From NCBI GenBank assembly GCA_003175915.1, contig PSRH01000214.1, positions 1 through 7,351 on the forward strand: 7,351 nucleotides of DNA, given 5' to 3'. Numbering within the stretch: position 1 is the first letter of the stretch; each line of letters begins with the position of its first letter. The notes under the pieces were generated by a model. That model saw nothing but the letters and a program-made list of their open reading frames with translations. It did no database searches and was not told the origin of the DNA. Positions 1 through 5,848 of the stretch are shown here, piece after piece. Both the position numbers and the translations under genes were made by a program. The stretch is from Candidatus Melainabacteria bacterium (lineage in GTDB: Bacteria > Cyanobacteriota > Vampirovibrionia > Obscuribacterales > Obscuribacteraceae).

Positions 1-1490
1 TGCAAGGGTGCCAACTGCAGCAGGTCGCGGAATACTTCCATCAGATAAGGGCCAAACAATTCACCGCAGCGTGTGAAAAGGACTGCAAAATCTTTCGCTA
101 CGAAAGAGCAGAGAAAGCAATTAGGATAGCTGTTGATGAAGCCAGACTATGCCCATCGAATAAGGAACCGCTGGTAAACAGCCTTGCTTGGCTTGCCTAT
201 GTTCTGCACGCTCAACTACGCTATTACGAAGCAGAGCCCGTGTACAGGGAAACGCTCGACGTTTCAGATCAAATTGCCAATTTAGACAAACGGAAAATCA
301 CTTCAACGCTTGAGGGATTAGCAAAATGCTATGAGGACGAAGGAGCGTATAACGCTGCTAGCAAGTCGATGACGGAGGCGATTACTTTGTTGGAGCGAGG
401 TGGTGCCAATAAGCATAATCAGGCGATCCTCCAAGATCGTCTTCACCTGGCTGATATTCAGTACCGTGCCGGCCACTATTTGGAAAGCATTCGGTCGTGC
501 CAGTTAGCCATAAATAATGCCAATCCTAAGGCCGATTTTGAAGTTCTTGCCGATTCTTGTGGCGCTATGGGGTTTGCTTACGAAAAGCTGAGAAGAACTA
601 AGGAAGCCGAAGCTGCTTTTGGAAAATCAGCCGAAATTGCAAAGAGTTGCTCGAAGGATCAATTGGCAAGACATTTGCAAGAGTTGGGATTGTTTTACGA
701 AAGAAAGGGTGATTATGCTAAGTCCAAAGAGAATTGTGGGCGATCCCTGAAATTGCGGGAGGAGCTCTTTGTCGCGGATGCTCAAAAGTTATTGAAAGAC
801 AAGAAACTTGTCCTGGTCGAGCAAACCGGTCCCTGGCAACGAAAGGATCTAATTGTTACTCTTGAGGAAGTCGCTGAACAGAATACGTCTACCCACCATC
901 CAGACCCGCTGCTTGCTGATGTTGCTCGTTCCATGTCTTCTGTACCACGGAAAGTTGTCGATGTCTTGTCGAGAACGGGCTGTCGCGTAGTTATCGTTCC
1001 GAGACTGACAGCCGTTTCCGAAGAATTTAGAACGGGTAATCCGGCTGGTTATGCAGATGGGGCTAGCTATGATTCGACAGGTGGTGTCTTTGAAGATAGG
1101 CGCAACCTGGTGCTCATCCCAAGAAAGGTTTCGTCGCCAGTCCCCTTTGTTATGTGGGATAATCCGTGGATTGTTTCTGCTGTCAGGCATGAAGTCGGAC
1201 ATGCACTGGACGAATATCTAGAACTATATTCGTACTCAGATGCCTTTAAGCGAGTCTATCTAGCCGACAAAGTAAAAGTAACAAAGAAGCAAAAGAAGTC
1301 ATTGGCTTATTTTCTTCAGCCTGATTTTCGGGGTCAAAGGGAAACGATGGCAGAGCTCTTTGATATTCTTTGCGGTACGCAAGATGCGCGGGCTAAGGAA
1401 CTTTCTTCCGCGTTTCCGAAGACCTCTTCGTTCCTAAAGGAAAATCTGACAAGTAAAGGTCTCTTGGACCAAGGCGGAACTCGACCGTGA
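1..1490 (+). CDS. TPR protein with C-terminal lethal-factor-like (M34/ATLF) zinc metallopeptidase domain, 5' end outside window
   Basis: The reading frame is open from base 3 with no ATG, GTG or TTG before GTG 240. That GTG lies inside a TPR helix, so the true start is upstream of the window. About 495 residues are visible. The first ~260 hold about five TPR units (helices around AWLAYVLHAQLRYYEAE, GLAKCYEDEGAYNAA, ADIQYRAGHYLES, GFAYEKLRRTKEAE and GLFYERKGDYAKS), a protein-binding scaffold. A linker follows, then a zinc-protease module. HEVGH is encoded at 1188-1202 and followed by ALDEY. A second motif, ETMAELF, lies 51 residues after the first His, and its first Glu is the predicted third zinc ligand. 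The tail, including FPKTSSFLKENL, resembles the end of anthrax lethal factor (EFFAEAF, then APKTFQFINDQ). I recalled that alignment from memory. All metal-binding residues look intact, so activity is likely. Substrate and cellular location are unknown because the N-terminus is missing. It converges with the next gene across 5 bp. Confidence 0.85.
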   Translation, partial: QGCQLQQVAEYFHQIRAKQFTAACEKDCKIFRYERAEKAIRIAVDEARLCPSNKEPLVNSLAWLAYVLHAQLRYYEAEPVYRETLDVSDQIANLDKRKITSTLEGLAKCYEDEGAYNAASKSMTEAITLLERGGANKHNQAILQDRLHLADIQYRAGHYLESIRSCQLAINNANPKADFEVLADSCGAMGFAYEKLRRTKEAEAAFGKSAEIAKSCSKDQLARHLQELGLFYERKGDYAKSKENCGRSLKLREELFVADAQKLLKDKKLVLVEQTGPWQRKDLIVTLEEVAEQNTSTHHPDPLLADVARSMSSVPRKVVDVLSRTGCRVVIVPRLTAVSEEFRTGNPAGYADGASYDSTGGVFEDRRNLVLIPRKVSSPVPFVMWDNPWIVSAVRHEVGHALDEYLELYSYSDAFKRVYLADKVKVTKKQKKSLAYFLQPDFRGQRETMAELFDILCGTQDARAKELSSAFPKTSSFLKENLTSKGLLDQGGTRP

Positions 1491-1495
1491 CTCTG

Positions 1496-3031
1496 TTAGA
1501 AAACCTTTTGATAAGACTCTGCCAGAGCGAGAAGCGCATCTGAAGTGTCGCACTGCTCCGGAATATTGGCGACGCCGCACTCCAGGGTGAGTGGATGGGC
1601 GTGAGCATCAGAAGAAAGGGCGGATCCTTTCACGCTATTGGCAATCGACTCAATTAATTGGTGTGCCAGTTTTAAATCGCTTTCCGGCAGTAAGAGCGCA
1701 TACTCAGCGGTTCTATATTGGCAAAAGAGATCGCACCGCCGCTTCAATTCCGTGATCTTCTTGAGTGGCTCTGCAAGAGCGCGCACGGCTGCCTCCTGCA
1801 TGACCAGATCATTCGGATCAAGATCGCGATAATTCATTTTCAATAAGATCAGGGAAAAGGGCCGGCGACTTTCTGAATAACGATTTTGCTCTTGCTCAAG
1901 GAAGAGCAGAAAGGCAGGGTATGTATAGAGACCGGTTTGACTGGTGACGATCTTGCCCTTTATCGTTTTCAAAAGATACTTGTTCAGTTCTATTGCTGCA
2001 GCTGAAAGCGGCAGATAGGGGATCTTGGGGATTTCAATGACGGCGATAAGCTGGCAGGCAAGCAGATTGAAGAAGATCGGAATCCATTCGCTACGAGGCA
2101 AGGGGTATCGTTTCAATATGTCGGACAGTGTGCTCTGGCCGTTAACGGCCAGATAGATTTGCTTCTGCATGCGCATGTCTACTGGCGCTGCTGAGGCGAC
2201 GAGCCGCTCGAATTCGCTTTCGCTCAAATCCGGTGTCAGCTTCATCAGAGGTGTGTCTTCTTTGAGTTTGTGGTCCTTCAGATAGTTGCCGTAGTTGATG
2301 AGAGAATTGCGTGCAAACAAAAGCGCTTCGAGATTTTTCGTGACACTCCTTTTCTCGGACGGCGGCCCGGAACGGAATTCGTATAGCCCTTCCCTTAACC
2401 CGATCAACTCTATGATCGCTGCATCGCCTATGAGATCAGCGTAGCTGGCGTGTACGGGCTGACCATGAATGAAGCAGACCTCGGCTCGCAAGTCTTTGTG
2501 CGTGATCTCAACTCGGCCAGTCCAGTTGCCCGAGGCGAGCAACTGAAAAAATTGGTCGATGCGGTTGTTGGCTAAGTCTCCTCTAAGAATCTCGCAGACT
2601 TCGTCCTGCTTTACCTCTGGGCCTTCCGGAGGAAGGACCGGTTTTGAAGACTTTGCTTCCCTTTCGGCGATCGACTCGCCGTTACCGTTGGGCGCGTGGG
2701 CTGGGCCTTCCGGGCAATTGAGGGCAGCCATCACCATGCTGTGAATGAGAGTACAATCGGCGCTCATGTGCATCCAGAGTTCTGCCTCATTGAGGGTTTC
2801 CCCTGAAGCTAGCGACCACAAAAGGCCTTCACTTGTACCTAACCCCGTGCTGGAGGCGGTCAGGCAATAACTTAAGCTCGGATTGCCGAACATCCAGCGC
2901 ATGTTTACCGGGTGATCTTTATGGTGCACGGCTTGTTCGGCTAGAGCCAGAATGTCGGCCAGTCCTGGAGGTTTACTGATTTTTGGCAGGCGCCAAGCAG
3001 TAATCTCCCCTTTATTTGACTTAATTGCCAT
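1496..3031 (-). CDS. DUF4388 protein with winged-helix-like middle and degenerate GGDEF domain
   Basis: This 511-residue soluble protein starts at ATG with AGAGG six bases upstream. Residues 1-110 are not recognised, and 110-140 form a low-complexity linker. Residues ~144-255 match the DUF4388 pattern (LRGDLANNRIDQFFQLL, then FIHGQPVHASYADLIGDAAI and an EGLYEF strand). This domain is common in bacterial signalling proteins, often beside receiver or GGDEF domains. Residues ~265-340 look like a small winged-helix module (TLSDILKRYPLPRSEW, then LLACQLIAV). Residues ~360-511 have the GGDEF fold pattern (TGLYTYPAFLLFLEQE, then RPFSLILLKMN and YALLLPES). The active-site GGDEF is replaced by RTAEY (residues 440-444), so cyclase activity is not expected. 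An RxxD inhibitory-site motif (R431, D434) sits at the normal five-residue spacing. A signalling or c-di-GMP receptor role is inference. No signal peptide or membrane segment is visible. Confidence 0.8.
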   Translation of the reverse strand: MAIKSNKGEITAWRLPKISKPPGLADILALAEQAVHHKDHPVNMRWMFGNPSLSYCLTASSTGLGTSEGLLWSLASGETLNEAELWMHMSADCTLIHSMVMAALNCPEGPAHAPNGNGESIAEREAKSSKPVLPPEGPEVKQDEVCEILRGDLANNRIDQFFQLLASGNWTGRVEITHKDLRAEVCFIHGQPVHASYADLIGDAAIIELIGLREGLYEFRSGPPSEKRSVTKNLEALLFARNSLINYGNYLKDHKLKEDTPLMKLTPDLSESEFERLVASAAPVDMRMQKQIYLAVNGQSTLSDILKRYPLPRSEWIPIFFNLLACQLIAVIEIPKIPYLPLSAAAIELNKYLLKTIKGKIVTSQTGLYTYPAFLLFLEQEQNRYSESRRPFSLILLKMNYRDLDPNDLVMQEAAVRALAEPLKKITELKRRCDLFCQYRTAEYALLLPESDLKLAHQLIESIANSVKGSALSSDAHAHPLTLECGVANIPEQCDTSDALLALAESYQKVF

Positions 3032-3037
3032 GACGAA

Positions 3038-3042
3038 CCTCT
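3038..3042 (-). promoter_or_regulatory. Ribosome binding site of the DUF4388/GGDEF-like gene
   Basis: AGAGG on the minus strand lies six bases before the ATG whose last base is 3029. It supports the full-length start. Confidence 0.6.
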
Positions 3043-3158
3043 AAGGTCAAAAATGCCCTGGCCTGCCAGAAAATAACTGCGCTTAATGGATCGTGCCCAA
3101 AAATCCGGTCCCCGAAACGAATTCATGAGAATTTGACTAACCTCGTTTAACGGTTTCA

Positions 3159-3337
3159 GGCGTGCCTTTTACTTATCAGAAGCAACCACAGGCACGCTCA
3201 GAGCCGCTGAGTGAACCCTGGGGTACCTCATAAATGGCTGTGGCGATACCGCCACTAGTGCTAACTGAGACCTCGACTCATGTGCAACGAGATGTTAGCC
3301 AAGCATTACAAATGCTTGGTTGCATGCTGCACGCAGC
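3159..3337 (+). ncRNA. Candidate structured RNA or 5' leader upstream of the chlorite-dismutase-family gene
   Basis: This part of the 354 bp intergenic region holds many inverted repeats. Stem A: GGCGTGCCT 3159-3167 with AGGCACGCT 3190-3198. Stem B: CTCAG 3197-3201 with CTGAG 3207-3211. Stem C: CCACAG 3186-3191 with CTGTGG 3238-3243. Stem D: GTGGCG 3240-3245 with CGCCAC 3250-3255, loop ATAC. Stem E: GCTAAC 3260-3265 with GTTAGC 3294-3299, with CTCG/CGAG (3272-3275/3288-3291) nested inside. Stem F: 3296-3307 with 3311-3322, loop ACA. Stem G: GCTG 3326-3329 with CAGC 3334-3337. Outer pairs of A, B and F are G-U only if the + strand is transcribed, which suggests + sense. C and D overlap, as do E and F, so alternative folds are possible. 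No T-run follows any stem, so these are not intrinsic terminators. I recognise no known riboswitch class. This rests on hand-found repeats only. Confidence 0.4.
3296..3322 (+). repeat. Strong 12-bp hairpin with ACA loop
   Basis: The arms are 3296-3307 and 3311-3322, with ten Watson-Crick pairs (core CAAGCATT/AATGCTTG) and two G-U pairs when read on the + strand. It ends 63 bases before the preferred ATG at 3386. It lacks a following T-tract, so it looks like a leader stem or processing site rather than a terminator. Confidence 0.7.
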
Positions 3338-3372
3338 GTACAATGGCTGATTACGGTTTGAAATCCTCGAGC

Positions 3373-3377
3373 GAAGG
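3373..3377 (+). promoter_or_regulatory. Ribosome binding site that decides the start of the heme-protein gene
   Basis: GAAGG lies eight bases before ATG 3386. The alternative in-frame GTG at 3377 overlaps this site and has only weak purine-rich sequence before it. ATG 3386 is therefore the better start. Confidence 0.6.
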
Positions 3378-3385
3378 TGAAGGAA

Positions 3386-4126
3386 ATGAGCAATGTTACG
3401 ACTGAGCGGCAAGTGCCCGGGAGCAAGGCACCTGCCAAGCTAAAGAGACAATTCGTCAGCTTTGCCTGCTTTAAGGTAGACCCTGCCTGGCGTCGGCTTC
3501 CTAAGGAAGAGCGGCAGAAGGGCAAGGAAGAGTTTGAAGCGGTAGTTGATAAGTATGTCGCCGATAAAACGTGCCAGATCCTCTCTTACACGCTGATGGG
3601 GACAAGAGCCGATGTCGATCTGATGCTCTGGGTGATTGCTTACGAACTCGAGCCGATCCAGCAATTGGCAACCGACCTGGCCAAGACAGGCCTGGGGACT
3701 TATATGAATCGCCCCTATTCATTCCTGGCCATGACTAAGCGCTCTATGTATCTTGATCGTTTTGATCCGGAACACCAGGAAGATCGTGTCCATATCATTC
3801 CCGGCAAACACAAATACTTTTTCGTTTATCCTTTCGTGAAGAAGCGCGACTGGTACGTACTCTCTCAGACTGAACGTCAGGAAATGATGGACGAGCACAT
3901 CAAAATTGGCAATAAATATCCATCGGTGAAACTGAACACGACATATTCCTTCGGATTAGACGATCAGGAATTTGTGGTCGCATTCGAAACCGACTCACCA
4001 TCGGATTTTCTCGATCTCGTTCAAGAACTGCGCGAATCCAAGGCGAGCATGTACACCTTAAGAGACACGCCCATCCTCACCTGTCTTTTCAGGCCAATTA
4101 AGGAAGCCCTTGATAGTCTCGGCTAA
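3386..4126 (+). CDS. Chlorite dismutase/HemQ-family heme protein (possible coproheme decarboxylase-like)
   Basis: From ATG 3386 the protein has 246 residues, the usual length of a chlorite-dismutase-family subunit, with no signal peptide, so it is probably cytoplasmic. Hallmarks in the C-terminal half are YPFVKKRDWYVL (148-159), ERQEMMDEHIKIGNKY (163-178) and YSFGLDDQEFVVAFET (187-202). His171 matches the proximal heme ligand of the family. Tyr148 matches the tyrosine that forms the radical in coproheme decarboxylases (Y147 in Listeria HemQ, alignment from memory). The distal position, Gln in HemQ and Arg in chlorite dismutases, is Leu183 or Asn184 here, depending on where a one-residue gap is placed. 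True chlorite dismutation is therefore unlikely. Coproheme decarboxylation, another heme peroxidase function or heme carriage remain open. No other heme-synthesis gene is in view. The gene has a long, repeat-rich leader and converges with the redoxin gene across 4 bp. Confidence 0.85.
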   Translation: MSNVTTERQVPGSKAPAKLKRQFVSFACFKVDPAWRRLPKEERQKGKEEFEAVVDKYVADKTCQILSYTLMGTRADVDLMLWVIAYELEPIQQLATDLAKTGLGTYMNRPYSFLAMTKRSMYLDRFDPEHQEDRVHIIPGKHKYFFVYPFVKKRDWYVLSQTERQEMMDEHIKIGNKYPSVKLNTTYSFGLDDQEFVVAFETDSPSDFLDLVQELRESKASMYTLRDTPILTCLFRPIKEALDSLG

Positions 4127-4135
4127 CCAGTTAGC
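4122..4135. repeat. Palindrome GCTAAC-CA-GTTAGC containing both convergent stop codons
   Basis: The 14-base inverted repeat spans the junction of the heme-protein and redoxin genes. The TAA of the + gene (4124-4126) and the TAA of the - gene (4131-4133) lie in its two arms. The arms match stem E of the upstream leader (3260-3265 and 3294-3299). There is no adjacent T-run, so a bidirectional terminator is only a weak possibility. Confidence 0.5.
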
Positions 4136-4787
4136 GATACTTTACTGAACAGCCATAGGACTTGGTTACGGCAACTTTGACGCTGGCGCCAGCCAGTGCT
4201 TGATCGAGCGCTTGTCTGACATAATTGTGCGCTGCCAAAATTGAGGATGGATCGGTGTCGGGTTGATCATCAATTGCTCCTGAGTAAATCAAGATGCCCT
4301 TCGGGTTGATTACAAACATGTCAGGCGTGGTTTTGGCGTCGTAGAGCCTGCCAACTGTTCCCTCTGGGTCAAGCAGAATAGCAGTCGGTGAAGCTTCCTT
4401 TTCCTTGAACATGGCGTTGTGCTCCTGAGGCGAGTAATTGCCTTGTTTGCCGGGAGCCGAGGAACATATGGAAAGCCAGACTACTCCCTTTTCCGTGTAT
4501 TCTTTTTGCATCCTTTGCATGTTGCCACTACCGTAGTGCTTTTTCACGAAAGGACAACCCTGGTTGAACCATTCCAGGACAACGAATTTTCCTTTGTAGT
4601 CCGAGAGTTTATGCACCTTGCCGTTAGTATCAGTGAGGGTAAATTGCGGGGCCGGTTTGCCGCAAACGACAGTGGCCTCCGGCAGCGCTCCGGCTGCTTG
4701 CGGATACAAAACTGGTGATGGAAGCGCATAAGCTGAACTGAGCAAAACAAGCGAAAAGAAATGGGCAACGCGTTTCTGAATGTTCAT
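4131..4787 (-). CDS. Secreted redoxin/AhpC-TSA (thioredoxin-fold) family protein
   Basis: From ATG 4787 the protein has 218 residues. An in-frame start 20 codons upstream is disfavoured because AAGGAA lies seven bases before 4787 and the signal peptide begins there. Residues 1-~34 look like a Sec signal (MNIQKR, a hydrophobic stretch HFFSLVLLSSAYA, then Ala-rich AAGA), so export to the periplasm or cell surface is expected. The rest is a thioredoxin fold: GKPAPQFTLTDTNGKVHKLSDYKGKFVVLEWF, then GCPFVKKHYGSGNM in place of the CxxC loop, then TTPDMFVINPKG with the cis-Pro, and finally IYSGAIDDQP. Cysteines are C42, C78 (GCPF), C108 and C213 (YGCSVKY near the end). C78 is the likely reactive thiol. 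C213 could be its partner. Probable role: thiol-based reduction or peroxide defence outside the cytoplasm; the substrate is unknown. It is 93 bp downstream of the glycine-zipper gene. Confidence 0.85.
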   Translation of the reverse strand: MNIQKRVAHFFSLVLLSSAYALPSPVLYPQAAGALPEATVVCGKPAPQFTLTDTNGKVHKLSDYKGKFVVLEWFNQGCPFVKKHYGSGNMQRMQKEYTEKGVVWLSICSSAPGKQGNYSPQEHNAMFKEKEASPTAILLDPEGTVGRLYDAKTTPDMFVINPKGILIYSGAIDDQPDTDPSSILAAHNYVRQALDQALAGASVKVAVTKSYGCSVKYR

Positions 4788-4794
4788 CGTCGGG

Positions 4795-4800
4795 TTCCTT
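4795..4800 (-). promoter_or_regulatory. Ribosome binding site of the redoxin gene
   Basis: AAGGAA on the minus strand lies seven bases before ATG 4787. It favours this start over the in-frame ATG at 4847. Confidence 0.65.
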
Positions 4801-4880
4801 GTCAAAGCTGGAGCACAGCGATCCATTGTACAGGCCGCGTTGAGCACTTTTTATTGACAACGGGTTTAAGCGACGTCTGC

Positions 4881-5822
4881 TTAACGACTGGTCGGATGAG
4901 TTTGAGGCGGCGGTGGCGCAGCGAGCTTATCCGTTTCCGGCGGTTTCGTTTTCTTGGCAATTTCGGCGGCTTGCGCTGCCGCCATAGCCGATTCGACAGA
5001 CGCTTTATTGGAAAGCAGAGTATAGCGTCCGGGCCAGTTTTGTCTGGTAGGTGTCTTATTGACCTGATTGGCAGGCGCCGGCTGTTTGGTTGCTGTCTGA
5101 CGTTCACCAGCTACGACAAAAGAAGGTTGAGTCGCAGGTGTTAGAACCTCTTTTGCGGGCAAAGAATTGCTTGGAAGTTCGGAGGCTACCTGGATAATCG
5201 GCTTTGGCTCCCCGCTTTCCAATTGATTGCGAATTTGGGTGTTGATCTCGATGAGATTCTGAAACAAGTAAGCGATTCTATTTCGCACGCCGGAAGCATC
5301 TTCACCCGTAAAGGTTATGTCCAATTTGCGCTCCGTGACGTTGATAATGTTTCGATTCTCGATGAATCTGACTACGGCTCGATAATTCTCCTTCGTCGAC
5401 GGTTCTGCCAGACCAAAGTGGGAGATGAATATTTCTTTGATTTTGTTGAAGACAGCAACTTCTCTGGCATACAAGTATTGCTTGTATTCAACCACCGCAT
5501 TTTGCTTATCCAGGAGGAATTCGCCGCTCGGATGCTTGCCTCTATGTGCCGCCAAGAAAGTTTCCACATGCTTGTCGGCGTCGAATAAAAGCTGCCAGCT
5601 TTCCTCCAATTCTTCCATGCAGGCAAGCACCGGCCCGTAGAATTGAGAGAGTTGCTCTCGCCTGAAGGCCAGTCCGCGCTCTCTTTCTTCTCTTCTTGCT
5701 TCGTGAGCAAGGGATTGCTTGTTGGCCATCAGGGTGTACCAACCGGTGACAATGCCACCAAGTACGCCACCAATCGTTGCTAGTACTCCACCAATCAAGG
5801 CACCCAGGACGGCTGGATCCAT
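4881..5822 (-). CDS. Unrecognised single-pass membrane protein with glycine zipper and Pro-rich tail
   Basis: This 313-residue protein starts at ATG 5822 with a strong GAGGAGGAG eight bases upstream. Residues ~5-32 form one membrane segment rich in glycine (G7, G11, G12, G18, G19, G22, G23, G27), including G7xxxG11, G19xxxG23 and G23xxxG27. This is a glycine-zipper pattern often used for helix packing or oligomerisation. A very charged helix follows (HEARREERERGLAFRREQ), then a mostly helical region (FYGPVLACMEELEESWQLLF to ~200). From ~205 the protein is low complexity, rich in Pro, Ala, Thr and Lys, ending APPPPQTHPTSR, and probably disordered. Residues 60-200 recall uncharacterised bacterial proteins with a short N-terminal anchor, but I cannot name a family. 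The bestrophin gene ends 26 bp upstream on the same strand, so the two are probably co-transcribed. A partner or accessory role is inference only. Confidence 0.8.
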   Translation of the reverse strand: MDPAVLGALIGGVLATIGGVLGGIVTGWYTLMANKQSLAHEARREERERGLAFRREQLSQFYGPVLACMEELEESWQLLFDADKHVETFLAAHRGKHPSGEFLLDKQNAVVEYKQYLYAREVAVFNKIKEIFISHFGLAEPSTKENYRAVVRFIENRNIINVTERKLDITFTGEDASGVRNRIAYLFQNLIEINTQIRNQLESGEPKPIIQVASELPSNSLPAKEVLTPATQPSFVVAGERQTATKQPAPANQVNKTPTRQNWPGRYTLLSNKASVESAMAAAQAAEIAKKTKPPETDKLAAPPPPQTHPTSR

Positions 5823-5830
5823 GTTTTAAA

Positions 5831-5839
5831 CTCCTCCTC
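5831..5839 (-). promoter_or_regulatory. Strong ribosome binding site of the glycine-zipper gene
   Basis: GAGGAGGAG on the minus strand is eight bases before ATG 5822, in the short gap after the bestrophin stop codon. It suggests efficient translation from a shared transcript. Confidence 0.7.
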
Positions 5840-5848
5840 GCCTGTTAT

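Noticed and set aside
240..242. GTG as the start codon of the TPR-protease gene
   Set aside because: The same frame is open to the window edge and encodes TPR-like helices before this codon, so it is internal.
849..1202. 117-codon minus-strand open frame
   Set aside because: It is antisense to the protease domain, and its composition does not look like a real protein.
3133..3138. TTGACT as a -35 box for the heme-protein leader
   Set aside because: No acceptable -10 lies 16-18 bases downstream.
3264..3272. CTGAGA as part of a TPP riboswitch
   Set aside because: The other required TPP elements (the GGGGTGCC-like and ACCTGA..GGATAATxCC segments) are absent, and the downstream gene is not a thiamine gene.
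4419..4718. 99-codon plus-strand open frame
   Set aside because: It lies wholly antisense to the well-supported redoxin gene and has no recognisable motif.
4825..4830. TACAAT on the minus strand as -10 of the redoxin gene
   Set aside because: The only -35-like sequence (TTGTCA) is 24 bases away, so no promoter can be supported and the gene may be read from the upstream operon.
4761..5144. 127-codon plus-strand open frame
   Set aside because: It is antisense to the glycine-zipper gene and to the redoxin signal region, with Arg- and Cys-rich composition typical of a shadow frame.
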